Shown here piece by piece: positions 1-8,603 of a DNA stretch of 64,000 nt. Each line of letters starts with the position of its first letter. The stretch's first letter is position 1. Made by a program: the position numbers and the translations under genes. The notes under the pieces are model-generated. The model had not been told where the DNA came from, ran no database searches, and was given only the letters and a program-made list of their open reading frames with translations. Location: contig JAHEAQ010000002.1 in assembly GCA_024642705.1 (NCBI GenBank), positions 213,124 to 277,123 of the forward strand. The letters are read 5' to 3'. The stretch comes from Bacteroidota bacterium (GTDB taxonomy: Bacteria > Bacteroidota > Bacteroidia > Chitinophagales > Saprospiraceae).

Positions 1-1
1 A

Positions 2-571
2 CTTGGGGTCGATATGTACGCAAGTTGCTGTCATAAATGGTTACTAGGGCCGGCCGGGACTGGATTTGTTTTTATCAATAATGCCATTCTTCCAGATATT
101 GAAGCAATTCATGTTGGTGCGTATTCGGATTCAGGATGGAAGTTGGACACGAAGGAACAAGAAATTCTAGGATTCAATCCAACTGCCCACCGATTTTTTT
201 ATGGAACCCAAGGGAAAGCACATTTTAGTGGAGTAGATGCTGCTATTGATTTTCACCAAAATATTGGAAGTCAAGAAATTGAAGATAGAATAAGATTTCT
301 TAACAATTACCTTTACCAAGGATTACAGCAGTTTCCAAAAAAGCTCGACATTCTAACTCCAAAAGAGTCTGTTTCAAGACTCGCGATGGTAAGTTTTAAA
401 CCCAAAAATACCGACTATAAAGAGTTTGGTCATATATTAAATGAGGAAAAAATTCGCGTTAGACAAGTCCCAGAAAGTGGTCTTAATGCAATACGCATTT
501 CTACACATATTTATAATTCAACGGAAGAAATCGATTATTTATTAAAAGTGATTGAAGATCGTCTTAAATAA
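2..571 (+). CDS. Class V aminotransferase (PLP-dependent), 3' part only
   Basis: This is the C-terminal part of a PLP-dependent class V aminotransferase of the cysteine desulfurase / isopenicillin-N-epimerase-like group. The frame is open to the left edge of the window, so the N-terminus lies outside; the first ATG at 14 is internal. The motif CCHKWLLGPAGTGF matches the family's PLP-lysine site (HKW, with the Lys forming the Schiff base) followed by its glycine-rich stretch. A later FYGTQ segment and the C-terminal small domain (ending in a predicted helix) also fit the family. Reaction and substrate cannot be told from this part: cysteine desulfuration, epimerisation or transamination are all possible. 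No downstream gene shares its strand closely; a 373-bp gene-free stretch follows. Confidence 0.85.
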   Translation, partial: LGVDMYASCCHKWLLGPAGTGFVFINNAILPDIEAIHVGAYSDSGWKLDTKEQEILGFNPTAHRFFYGTQGKAHFSGVDAAIDFHQNIGSQEIEDRIRFLNNYLYQGLQQFPKKLDILTPKESVSRLAMVSFKPKNTDYKEFGHILNEEKIRVRQVPESGLNAIRISTHIYNSTEEIDYLLKVIEDRLK

Positions 572-944
572 AAGGTAGGACTAAAAATGATTTTTTAAAA
601 TAGGCTGATATTTGTTAGTAATTATAGCTTAGTAGTAGCTTATTAAAAAATTGATGATAAAACCATTAATTGAATATTTCGAAAAGTTTCTTTCATTATA
701 CGAAAAAGAAAAGTCACCCTTGAAAGTAATTTAAATTGATTTTACTTACCTAGAATTTATTTAAACCCGTATTTGCATTAGACATTCTATTTCTACTGGA
801 AATGACTGCAAAATATACTGCTGCACTAAGTTTTTGTCATGCACCATAGTTGTAGCTATGATTTAGTCCAAAACTTCAGATTTTATTGCCATTTCAAGTC
901 TCATTGCGAAGCCCCAATGCATAATGCTGGTTAAACCTAATTAT
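572..944. other. Gene-free stretch, no assignable function
   Basis: 373 bp between the aminotransferase and the convergent acetyltransferase. It is AT-rich with stops in all frames. A short inverted repeat at 845-860 (CATAG, 6-nt loop, CTATG) is visible but has no T-tract and is too weak to call a terminator. I see no RNA gene and no convincing promoter here. Confidence 0.6.
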
Positions 945-1508
945 CTACAATATTTCATGGTAATTTTTCACAATAGAATAGAAATTGGTGTCTCGCAGTT
1001 TGTCTTCTTTTATAAAACTCGATTTGTGAATTCCTTCATAATTAAAGCCAGCGTTTAATAATGTTTTGGAAGAGGCTAAATTATTTGTAAATACATTGGC
1101 TTCTAATCTAAATAATGCTTTTTCTTCAAAACATATCTCAATAAATTTTTGAATGACCATTGTCATAATACCTTGATTTCGGTAATCTTTTCCGATCCAA
1201 TACCCGAATTCAGATTTATGTGATTCTACGCCATGATTGAATAATAGGCCTATTCCACCAATCATTTCTTCATTGTATCGTATTGCGTAGTTGCAAATTT
1301 GATGATTCATTTTTTCAAATTTTCTACAAATTGAAACAAAAATTTTTGCATCTTTTAATGTGTAGGGGAAAGGAATAGTTAGGGTGTTTTCATAAATCTC
1401 GCGATCATTAATATGGTTTACAATGGATTGGGCATCAGTAATTCTGACTTCGGTTATTGTTATATTTTGACTCAGTATGTAATTTGCTTTTAATTTTTTA
1501 CCCATCAT
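945..1508 (-). CDS. GNAT family N-acetyltransferase (RimJ/RimL-like)
   Basis: A 187-residue protein with the fold signatures of the GNAT acetyltransferases of the RimJ/RimL subgroup: an N-terminal strand region with the phrase TIPFPYTLKDA, the central FGYWIGKDYRNQGIM segment containing the acetyl-CoA pyrophosphate-binding loop (R/Q-x-x-G-x-G/A type, here YRNQGI), and the conserved ANVFTNNLASSKTLLNAGF segment near the C-terminus. Family members transfer acetyl from acetyl-CoA to an amine, either a protein N-terminus or a small molecule such as spermidine or an antibiotic. The substrate is not predictable here. Length is normal for the family. It is transcribed in the same direction as the acyltransferase gene upstream on this strand, with 35 bp between them, so co-transcription is possible. 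Confidence 0.85.
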   Translation of the reverse strand: MMGKKLKANYILSQNITITEVRITDAQSIVNHINDREIYENTLTIPFPYTLKDAKIFVSICRKFEKMNHQICNYAIRYNEEMIGGIGLLFNHGVESHKSEFGYWIGKDYRNQGIMTMVIQKFIEICFEEKALFRLEANVFTNNLASSKTLLNAGFNYEGIHKSSFIKEDKLRDTNFYSIVKNYHEIL

Positions 1509-1543
1509 TTATATTAATAACAGAATGATCAAAAGTGATGTGT

Positions 1544-2812
1544 TTATAGTCTATGGATAGTTTCCATTAACTCTTTTCCTTCATTATTAATGGATTCCAT
1601 TTTTTCAATTCCTAAAATTTTCTTTAATTTAAAAAAATTATAAATATTTTTAATATAATCATAACCTTTTAAGCCCAGCAGTCCGATGAATGGTACTAAA
1701 AACAACGAAAATGCCATTGTGCCTTTGAAAATAAGAAGTACAATAAATACCAAAAGAAAAATTAATATGTATGCACCCATAGATGCACCAACCAAAACGG
1801 ATCCCCAAAATTCATTTTGAGATACGTATTTATCTCTTATTTTTTTGCCTATTAAAGCTGGAATAATATTTATCACAAGAGCGAATACAGTTGGTATGAA
1901 AATTAAAAGTCCTATAATTATTTTAACAAATCCAGGTTTTGAAAAGGAGAATTCGTCCATGGATATTTTTTTTTCACTTAGTTTATCTTTTATATTTCTA
2001 ATCTTAATTTTTAAGTCATCAAAATCTGAAACTTTTGATAATTTTTCACTTATTTTTCGCTGTTCATTGAAGATTTTGTAATTATCGTAATCTGTTAAAA
2101 ATGATCCATTTACTTTATTTTGCCAAAGGTGTATGTCGAGTACATCATTCAAATCTTTTGATCTGCTAGCATCTTTAAGGATAAGAAGTTGTTCAGACAT
2201 TTTAGATTCAATTTCCCTTGTAAGGCCTAATATTTCTTTTTGCAACAATTTTTCATCTGCTGGGAATTTCGGAACAATTGCCTTGCCAATATTAATGGTT
2301 ACAAAGGATTGGAATTGATTAGAGCTACTATAATTTACGCCGATAGGAATGATTTTAAGAGGCAAATCTGGATACAAAGCAAGAGTTTCCATCGCCATTC
2401 TTGCCGTTCCTTTTTTGATGGGACGCAAATTTTTGACTTCGATGGTGCTTGCTTCTGGGAAAATAAGAATGGCTTTACCTTCAGCAAGGGTAGTGTAGCT
2501 AATATTCATTATTTCTCTGTTGTTCCTTAATTTCTCATAACCATCCACAAATCTAAAAATCGGAACTTGGTTAGTGCCTCTCATTAGAAATCCCAATAAA
2601 GGGCGTTCAAATAAGTCACCTCTAACTAGAAAATGAAGCACTCTCGGAAAGAAGCAAGCCATTAAACAAGGTTCAAGGAATCCTGTCGGGTGATTGCTAC
2701 ACAATAACAAAGGACCTTTAGAAGGAAGATTTTCTAAACCATTAATAGTAATCCTTCTAAAATATGCTTTAAGAGCAATTCTCGTAATGGGTCTCAGAAT
2801 ATAGTAGAGCAT
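1544..2812 (-). CDS. PlsC-type lysophospholipid acyltransferase family membrane protein
   Basis: A 422-residue membrane protein with a PlsC-like acyltransferase domain in the N-terminal half. Around residues 40-47 it has NHPTGFLE, the form of the NHx4-5D catalytic box seen in many Bacteroidota homologues, here with Glu where Asp is usual. The second box (IFPEAST, about residue 118) corresponds to the PEGT substrate-binding motif. About residues 290-390 hold two or three strongly hydrophobic segments, so the protein is anchored in the inner membrane. The family acylates lysophosphatidic acid or related lipids with acyl-CoA/ACP. The second half, with a charged linker and transmembrane segments, is longer than in plain PlsC. 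It is divergent from miaA, with 47 bp between the starts. Confidence 0.85.
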   Translation of the reverse strand: MLYYILRPITRIALKAYFRRITINGLENLPSKGPLLLCSNHPTGFLEPCLMACFFPRVLHFLVRGDLFERPLLGFLMRGTNQVPIFRFVDGYEKLRNNREIMNISYTTLAEGKAILIFPEASTIEVKNLRPIKKGTARMAMETLALYPDLPLKIIPIGVNYSSSNQFQSFVTINIGKAIVPKFPADEKLLQKEILGLTREIESKMSEQLLILKDASRSKDLNDVLDIHLWQNKVNGSFLTDYDNYKIFNEQRKISEKLSKVSDFDDLKIKIRNIKDKLSEKKISMDEFSFSKPGFVKIIIGLLIFIPTVFALVINIIPALIGKKIRDKYVSQNEFWGSVLVGASMGAYILIFLLVFIVLLIFKGTMAFSLFLVPFIGLLGLKGYDYIKNIYNFFKLKKILGIEKMESINNEGKELMETIHRL

Positions 2813-2825
2813 TATTAAATTTGCT

Positions 2826-2833
2826 TAATTTTG
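2826..2833 (+). promoter_or_regulatory. Possible Bacteroidota -7 element upstream of miaA
   Basis: TAATTTTG fits the TAnnTTTG -7 consensus of the Bacteroidota housekeeping sigma factor, and lies 26 nt before the TTG start of miaA. I see no clear TTG at -33, so support is moderate. Confidence 0.4.
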
Positions 2834-2859
2834 TACAATAATAATAAATATTGTAAGAA

Positions 2860-3774
2860 TTGAATGAAAATGTAAAGCATCTAATTGTAATTTCTGGGCC
2901 AACAGCTGTCGGGAAATCAGAATTAACTATTGAATTAGCTTTAAGATTTGGTTCTGAAATTATTTCTTGTGATAGCAGACAATTTTACAAAGAAATGAGT
3001 ATTGGAACTGCAAAACCAACAACTGATGATTTATTAAAAGTAAAACATCATTTTATTGATTCACTTTCTATCAAAGAAGATTTTTCTTCTGGAGATTTTG
3101 AAAAACAAGGGTTATTGCTTCTTGAAGATCTATTCGTAAAACACAATATTTTGTTTTTAACCGGCGGTTCCGGGCTGTATATCAAAGCATTGTGTGAAGG
3201 TTTTGATGATTATCCACAAGTAGATTCCAAAGTATTTGATAAACTGAATTTTGAAATAAAGGAATATGGGATCTCAAAATTACAGGAGCGATTAAAAATT
3301 TTAGATTTCGATTATTATAGTTCTTGCGATATTGATAATCCGCAAAGAATTATTAGGGCTTTATCAATTATTGAAACTTCGGGAAAAAAATTTAGTTCTT
3401 TTCATAAAAAAATAAAGAAGGCAAGACCATTTCAAACAACTTATATTATTTTAAACAGAGATCGAAATGAAACTTATGCGAGAATTAACGAGCGAGTTGA
3501 AAAAATGTTTGAAGAAGGTTTGTTGTTGGAAGTAAAATCCTTAATCGAAAATAAATATTCTAATGCTTTGCAAACTGTGGGATACCAGGAGTTGTTTAGT
3601 TATTTCGATGGGGAAGTAAGTTTAGAGGAAGCAAAAGAATTGATCAAACGCAATTCAAGACGATATGCAAAAAGGCAACTTACATGGTTTAGAAAAATGC
3701 AAGAAGCAAAATGGTTCCATCCAGACCAAAAAGAAGATATTATTGATTTAATCCATAATATTATTCATAAATGA
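2860..3774 (+). CDS. miaA: tRNA dimethylallyltransferase MiaA
   Basis: MiaA transfers a dimethylallyl group from dimethylallyl diphosphate to N6 of adenosine-37 in tRNAs reading UNN codons, the first step of i6A/ms2i6A formation. The protein has the P-loop GPTAVGKS at residues 13-20, the CDSRQFYKEMSIGTAKP block that follows it in the family, GGSGLYIKAL, NPQRIIRAL and the C-terminal RRYAKRQLTWFR segment. At 304 residues its length is normal. The start is TTG at 2860: an in-frame stop (TAA at 2854-2856) lies just upstream and there is no ATG before the P-loop, so TTG is the only sensible start. Its 3' end overlaps the convergent gene by 14 bp. Confidence 0.96.
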   Translation: MNENVKHLIVISGPTAVGKSELTIELALRFGSEIISCDSRQFYKEMSIGTAKPTTDDLLKVKHHFIDSLSIKEDFSSGDFEKQGLLLLEDLFVKHNILFLTGGSGLYIKALCEGFDDYPQVDSKVFDKLNFEIKEYGISKLQERLKILDFDYYSSCDIDNPQRIIRALSIIETSGKKFSSFHKKIKKARPFQTTYIILNRDRNETYARINERVEKMFEEGLLLEVKSLIENKYSNALQTVGYQELFSYFDGEVSLEEAKELIKRNSRRYAKRQLTWFRKMQEAKWFHPDQKEDIIDLIHNIIHK

Positions 3775-4423
3775 AATCAGGGTCTATTCCATTCACTCTA
3801 TAATAAAATAAAAAAAGTTCTTTTAATTTACCAATATCATAAGTATAACTTGTAAAATCGACTAACCAATCATCAGTATACAGGTATTTTGAAAGTTGAC
3901 CAATATATGTTCTATTTTCTTTCATTCTAATTACAGGCCCAAAATAATCAGCATATTTTTTATAAATTAAAGTAGTAATTACGCCGTCTTCTTTAATGAA
4001 AAAATGGTCTTTTTTATCAATATCTTTATAAAAGTATAACGATTTTTGGCCTTCAATAATAGGAAGAATTAGTCCGTAGTCTTTCCTTAATTTTGGAGTT
4101 TTTTCACTGTCTAATTGATTTTTTCTATCTGAACTGCTTTCAACTTCGACATTAGCCCCAAAATAAGTTATGTTTTTTAGGGTCATACTTTTGATTTCAG
4201 AACTATTTATTTTTTCAACTTTTGAACTTTTACTTTTATAATATTTTAAAGTTGAAAAGTTTGATAATGGATCTTTAAATTCAATTAAACCTTTTTTTGA
4301 ACTTCCGTCTACAAACTCTATGGTTACTTTTTCAAGATTTTTTTGGCTAAGTAATCCATTAGAGGAAATAAAAAAAAGGAATAAAAGAAAGATGATATGA
4401 TTTGGTTTCGTTTGAAAATTCAT
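3761..4423 (-). CDS. Exported protein of unknown function
   Basis: A 220-residue protein with an N-terminal signal peptide (hydrophobic stretch IIFLLFLFF, likely cleavage near GLLSQ). The mature part is rich in Lys, Ser and Asp and begins with a KVTIEFVDGSSKKGLIEF segment, a pattern common in periplasmic or surface proteins of Bacteroidota that are predicted to be beta-rich. I do not recognise a family with certainty. There is no lipobox Cys. Its last codons overlap the 3' end of miaA on the opposite strand. Upstream, 4424-4762 holds no gene. Confidence 0.75.
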   Translation of the reverse strand: MNFQTKPNHIIFLLFLFFISSNGLLSQKNLEKVTIEFVDGSSKKGLIEFKDPLSNFSTLKYYKSKSSKVEKINSSEIKSMTLKNITYFGANVEVESSSDRKNQLDSEKTPKLRKDYGLILPIIEGQKSLYFYKDIDKKDHFFIKEDGVITTLIYKKYADYFGPVIRMKENRTYIGQLSKYLYTDDWLVDFTSYTYDIGKLKELFLFYYRVNGIDPDFIYE

Positions 4424-4762
4424 TATTTACTTTTAGACATAAACGACAAAATTTAGAAAAAAGTTAAATTTTTAAACTTTATTTTGACGATAAAAATTTA
4501 ATTGTAATTATTAAAAATAGCTTTTTTCTTCCTAAGAGTTTGCATTTATTTCACAGAGGAATTAAAAAAAAGAATAAAAAACGATTTTTTTGAGCGTAGA
4601 AAAGGAAAACCGATAATTCAATATGTAAAGCCACAATAAAAACTTTCATAATTCAATAAAATCAATGGTTAAATGTTAAAATTTTAAATTTTCTTAAATA
4701 TTTAAGGACATTTTACCTTTTTTCAACACTAATACCATAGAACCAAAAATTATACAGTTACT
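4424..4762. other. Gene-free divergent intergenic region
   Basis: 339 bp between divergently read genes (exported protein on the minus strand, transposase-like gene on the plus strand). Very AT-rich with several A- and T-runs. It presumably carries both promoters but I see no exact TAnnTTTG element on either strand and no RNA gene. Confidence 0.5.
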
Positions 4763-5473
4763 ATGGACACGATTCACTTATTTGAAAATGGCTATTACCA
4801 CATTAGCAATAAAGCAGTTGCAAAATGTTTTTTATTTAAAAATGAAGAAGATTGTAATCGGATCAAAATGCGAATTGAAAAAACATTATCGCCAATCTGT
4901 GACATTTTGGCATTTGGATTTTCGCATGATGAATTTCAAATGGTTGTCAAGCTGAAAAGCCGCAAGACTTTTGAAACTTATTACCTGAATAAATACGAGC
5001 AAGATGTGGGTTTCGAAAAAAAGATTCCAGAGACTACATATTTGTTTGCTAATGCAATGTCAAATCTCCAATCTGGCTATGCAAAATGGTTCAATCACAA
5101 ATATAAAAGAGATGGTGGTTTGATGAAGGGTCGTTATTTGCGTCGACTTATAGAAAGTAGGGAAGATTTGGCGGAGACCATTAGTTTAGTAAATATTATG
5201 AAAGAGATTAAGCAAAGAGATAAAATCTGGACATTTAGGCGCAAGGGTTCAGAATTAGGAGAGGGTGAATTAAAAAGCAACGGTGCAAGGAGTAGTTGGA
5301 ATTTCTATAATTTAGGTGAGAAAATAGAAGGTATTTCTTGCTTCAAGCATTATAGAAAAGTATATCTACGAGGTCATTTTAATAATTTGCCTCCAAAGCG
5401 ATTAATTGCAAATGACTCAACCGAAAAGTTAGAAAATTTACTCTCTTTTATGTTTTTAAAGGCAAGAAAATAA
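4763..5473 (+). CDS. REP-associated / IS200-type tyrosine transposase homologue with degenerate HUH motif
   Basis: A 236-residue relative of the Y1 (IS200/REP-associated) transposases. The N-terminal phrase LFENGYYHISNKAV matches the usual family start, and the segment from about residue 111 (SGYAKWFNHKYKRDGG, then KGRY) matches the region carrying the catalytic Tyr. In active relatives the metal-binding HUH motif sits in an MPNHxHLL context. Here the aligned residues read DEFQMVV (about 56-62), so both histidines are replaced (E57, Q59). The protein is full length and the frame is intact, which suggests it is kept for something other than ordinary transposition. No terminal repeats or partner gene are visible. 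It may be a domesticated REP-type protein. Confidence 0.75.
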   Translation: MDTIHLFENGYYHISNKAVAKCFLFKNEEDCNRIKMRIEKTLSPICDILAFGFSHDEFQMVVKLKSRKTFETYYLNKYEQDVGFEKKIPETTYLFANAMSNLQSGYAKWFNHKYKRDGGLMKGRYLRRLIESREDLAETISLVNIMKEIKQRDKIWTFRRKGSELGEGELKSNGARSSWNFYNLGEKIEGISCFKHYRKVYLRGHFNNLPPKRLIANDSTEKLENLLSFMFLKARK

Positions 5474-5506
5474 TTTTCGGCCTCTTTGTATCTATTTTTC
5501 TTAATT

Positions 5507-5522
5507 GTTAACGAACGTTAAC
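5507..5522. repeat. Perfect palindrome next to the transposase homologue
   Basis: GTTAACG and CGTTAAC form perfect 7-bp arms around a central AA, 33 bp after the transposase stop codon. It could be a REP-like site or a protein-binding site. No T-run follows it, so it is not a typical terminator. Confidence 0.5.
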
Positions 5523-5833
5523 CCTGTACTGTTTTTGCTTATTGCATATGACCTCAAATTTCAATTTGTCCCTACCAACTTACGCGAGTAATTTTGTATG
5601 GCAGATATTAAGTTTTGCTTAATGTAGAAAAATGGTGCACTGCTTTAAGTTTTTCACAGACTTCGTAATGCTGATTTTGATTATTGGCAAATATTGCATT
5701 TTTTAACAAATTAAATTCTCATCCTGAAACTCTTAGTAAAAATTCGTATTTTTTAATATGAAATTCAATTTAATCTGGTTGGCTCAAAAAAGCTTCTGTA
5801 AATTCATAATTGATATTATTTTAACTAAAATTC

Positions 5834-5841
5834 TATTTTTG
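5834..5841 (+). promoter_or_regulatory. Bacteroidota-type promoter for the lipoprotein gene at 5864
   Basis: TATTTTTG fits the -7 consensus TAnnTTTG, with a TTG at 5810-5812 giving a 21-bp spacer. It lies 22 nt before the TTG start of the next gene and so supports that start. Confidence 0.5.
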
Positions 5842-5863
5842 TCGTTTAATAGAAAACAAAAAA

Positions 5864-6688
5864 TTGAAAAACAAACTTTTAAATATTGTCCTCTTAGGAT
5901 TTTTAATTTTCCAGGGATGCCTGTCAGACATTAGACCCAAAGAATATAGAAACAATGAAACATTTAGTGATGCAAGCCATGAAAAAGCCGTTAACATCCT
6001 TCAAAAATATGCCAATAATGCTGGTTTCGAAAAATGGAATAAAATAAAAAGTTATGAAGTCGATTTGTCTGATGATTTCTTCGGATTAAAAGGCAAAATA
6101 GCAAGTCCTTATCCATCAAAGAAAAATCTGTTCCATCTAAAATATGACCCTACAGAATTTTGTGGAACTTTGGAATTTAAAATCGGGAAGAATACCAATA
6201 ACATTTGGGGAAACTGCAACGGTATAACATATTCTAAAATTGATCTATCTGCACCCCTAGTTAAGAATAAAAACAAAGACATAAAATTTTGGTTGCCAAC
6301 TTATCAATATTTTATAGAATTTCCATTTCGAATTTCAAATTCAAACATTATTTATCATTTAGGAACCAAAAAGTATGGATTAAATAATTATGACTTAATA
6401 TTGGTTTCATGGAATTCAGCTCAACCACAAAGGAAACTTGATCAATATCTCCTTTGGGTTAACCAAAGCTCAGGATTAATTGATAAACTGCAATTTACAA
6501 TAAGGGAGCAAGGAGCTTTTTTTAAAGGAACAGCAATTATTGATGATTACCGCAGTTATGATGGTATTCTAATCCCGTCAATTATTAAAATTTATACTAA
6601 AGAAAACTCTACAAAACCTCTCCATATAATGAGGATACTTAATTTTATGCCAAATAGATTTGACCCAGCAATACTAAAATTTGAATAA
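5864..6688 (+). CDS. Putative outer-membrane/periplasmic lipoprotein of unknown function
   Basis: A 274-residue protein with a short signal peptide ending in a lipobox-like LIFQGC, so the mature protein probably starts at a lipid-modified Cys around residue 19. The mature sequence is beta-rich and contains repeated short strands (for example KGKIASPYPSKKNLFHLKY and RSYDGILIPSIIKIY), reminiscent of LolA/outer-membrane lipoprotein-sorting-like folds that report on lipid-like ligands. I cannot assign a family. The start is TTG at 5864; no in-frame ATG precedes the signal peptide, and a promoter-like element lies 22 nt upstream. It stands alone, with 221 bp before the next gene. Confidence 0.75.
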   Translation: MKNKLLNIVLLGFLIFQGCLSDIRPKEYRNNETFSDASHEKAVNILQKYANNAGFEKWNKIKSYEVDLSDDFFGLKGKIASPYPSKKNLFHLKYDPTEFCGTLEFKIGKNTNNIWGNCNGITYSKIDLSAPLVKNKNKDIKFWLPTYQYFIEFPFRISNSNIIYHLGTKKYGLNNYDLILVSWNSAQPQRKLDQYLLWVNQSSGLIDKLQFTIREQGAFFKGTAIIDDYRSYDGILIPSIIKIYTKENSTKPLHIMRILNFMPNRFDPAILKFE

Positions 6689-6909
6689 ATTCTTATGTAA
6701 TTTAAAAATCATTTTTTTTACAAGTTTAACTGGCTAAAATATTCAAAAATCAAAGGGCTCTAATTTTAAAGGATTATAAAATTTATTTTTTTTCACCAAA
6801 ATAAAAGTTAGGTTTTTGATTGTTTTCTTATTTATTATCAAAGAAAATACATTTCTTTATTGCGAAATTCAAAAAAGTTTTCAAAATATCAATTGTCTTA
6901 AATTAATAA

Positions 6910-8313
6910 ATGAAGAATACCTATTTTGACCTTATAGACCAGACTTATTATTTTCCTCAGGAAGGATTCGATCTGAGAGACGGATACTTAACGTTCCATG
7001 GTGTATCTTTAAAATACTTGATTGAAAAATATGGAACTCCAATTAGATTGGTTTATTTGCCGAGAATAGGAGAGCAAATCAAAAAAGCAAGAAACTTGTT
7101 CAATAGATCCATTAAGAAAAATGGTTATAAAGGAAAATATTATTACTGTTATTGTACAAAATGTTGTCATTTTTCTCATGTACTTAAGGCCGCATTGAAG
7201 GAAAATGTCAATCTTGAAACTTCTTCATCTTTTGATTTAGATTTGATTGAAAAGCTTTACCAAGAGGGCTTAATCACCAATAAAATAATTCTAATTCACA
7301 ATGGTTACAAAACCAACGAATATTTAGAGAAAATAATTAATATTCAAAATCAAGGTTTTACCAACTCAGTTTTAGTCTTGGATAGCATTCGAGAATTAGA
7401 TCGAATTAAGGGCAAACGAATCAGTGGAAAAGTTAAAATAGGCATAAGAATGGCAATTAATGAAGAGCCTCAATCTGCGTATTATACTTCAAGATTAGGA
7501 ATTCGACAAAATGAAATCATTGACTTTTATATGAAAAATATAAAGGATAATCCTGATGTTGAGTTGAAAATGCTACATTTTTTTGTGGATTCTGGAATCA
7601 AGGATAATATTTACTATTGGGGGGAATTTCAAAAGGCCATAAAATTATTCATTGAACTGAAAAAAATATGCCCAACGCTAAAAGCTTTTAATCTTGGTGG
7701 TGGCTTTCCAATTCGAAACAATCTTGGTTTTGAATATGATTTTGATTATATGATTAATGAAATTGTAAAAAACATCAAAGAATCTTGCAATGAAGCAGGG
7801 GTAGAAGAGCCAGATATTTTTACGGAATTTGGAAAATATACAGTTGGAGAAAGTGGAGCAACAATCTTCTCCGTATTAGAGCACAAAAGACAGAATGATG
7901 CCGAACATTGGTATATCGTTGATAACAGTTTGATGAACACTATTCCAGATGCATGGTCTATTTTAGAGAAATTTATTTTACTACCTATCAACAAATGGGA
8001 AAATGAGCATGCCAGAGTTAATATTGGGGGCATAAGTTGTGATCATTCAGATTATTATAATTCGGAAGATATGAATCAACATGTTAATCTTCCCCTAATA
8101 AAAGATGGCGATCCAGAACCATTGTATATTGGATTTTTTCATACTGGTGCTTATCAAGATTCCATAAGTGGCTATGGTGGCATAAAACATTGTCTCATTC
8201 CATCACCTAAGCATGTAGTGGTAGACAGAGATGAAAAAGGAAATATGACCGATTACGTATATAGAAATGAACAGACCGTAGAAGAAATGTTGAAAATTTT
8301 AGGCTATCAGTAA
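6910..8313 (+). CDS. speA: Arginine-decarboxylase-like PLP enzyme (alanine-racemase fold)
   Basis: A 467-residue fold-type III PLP decarboxylase of the arginine/diaminopimelate/ornithine decarboxylase family. The PLP lysine is in YCTKCC (K84), the phosphate-binding glycine loop is NLGGGFPI, FTEFGKYTVG replaces the usual EPGR region, and GISCDHSDYY carries the active-site Cys and Asp of the C-terminal domain. It is shorter than the biosynthetic SpeA of Escherichia coli but matches the single-domain decarboxylases that Bacteroidota use to make agmatine from arginine. Substrate choice is inferred; lysine or a related amino acid is possible. A 290-bp gap separates it from the deoxyhypusine-synthase homologue with which such genes are often linked. 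No agmatinase gene is in the window. Confidence 0.8.
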   Translation: MKNTYFDLIDQTYYFPQEGFDLRDGYLTFHGVSLKYLIEKYGTPIRLVYLPRIGEQIKKARNLFNRSIKKNGYKGKYYYCYCTKCCHFSHVLKAALKENVNLETSSSFDLDLIEKLYQEGLITNKIILIHNGYKTNEYLEKIINIQNQGFTNSVLVLDSIRELDRIKGKRISGKVKIGIRMAINEEPQSAYYTSRLGIRQNEIIDFYMKNIKDNPDVELKMLHFFVDSGIKDNIYYWGEFQKAIKLFIELKKICPTLKAFNLGGGFPIRNNLGFEYDFDYMINEIVKNIKESCNEAGVEEPDIFTEFGKYTVGESGATIFSVLEHKRQNDAEHWYIVDNSLMNTIPDAWSILEKFILLPINKWENEHARVNIGGISCDHSDYYNSEDMNQHVNLPLIKDGDPEPLYIGFFHTGAYQDSISGYGGIKHCLIPSPKHVVVDRDEKGNMTDYVYRNEQTVEEMLKILGYQ

Positions 8314-8440
8314 TACATTTGAGAATATCTGGTTTATTCATTCTTTAAATAATTTTTAATATTGAAGATTCATTTTTTGACTCAATCGGACGATTTTTTA
8401 TACATTAACATTTTTTTATATATAATTACACCATAAATTA

Positions 8441-8448
8441 TACCTTTG
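8441..8448 (+). promoter_or_regulatory. Candidate promoter (-7 box) of the 8604-13372 operon
   Basis: TACCTTTG matches TAnnTTTG exactly and would give a 5' leader of about 150 nt before the start at 8604. The -33 TTG is not clear. If used, the five-gene operon has its own promoter, independent of the decarboxylase gene. Confidence 0.4.
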
Positions 8449-8603
8449 TCGAAAATTCTTAATTTAGAATTACTTTTTTGGTGAGAAAAACTTACTTTGT
8501 AAATAGTATTAAGTCAGAACAATAAGAAAATCTTTTATATTGTTTGCTTAAATTAAATTGGAGAAATATTCCAACTTTAGGAATTCTCAAAAGAAATAAA
8601 TAA

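Larger units (their letters stand above)
5474..5863. other. Gene-free stretch downstream of the transposase homologue
   Basis: 390 bp with stops in all frames. It contains the palindrome at 5507-5522 close to the transposase stop codon and a promoter-like element at 5834-5841 for the next gene. Otherwise I see nothing recognisable. Confidence 0.6.

Noticed and set aside
843..862. Short inverted repeat (CATAG-loop-CTATG) as a terminator for the aminotransferase gene
   Set aside because: Only 5-bp arms, no T-tract and nearly 300 bp from the stop codon.
5620..5670. Repeat copy of the 820-850 region (both have a GCACT..AAGTTTTT-like stretch)
   Set aside because: Similarity covers only about 15 bases with gaps and is within chance for AT-rich DNA.
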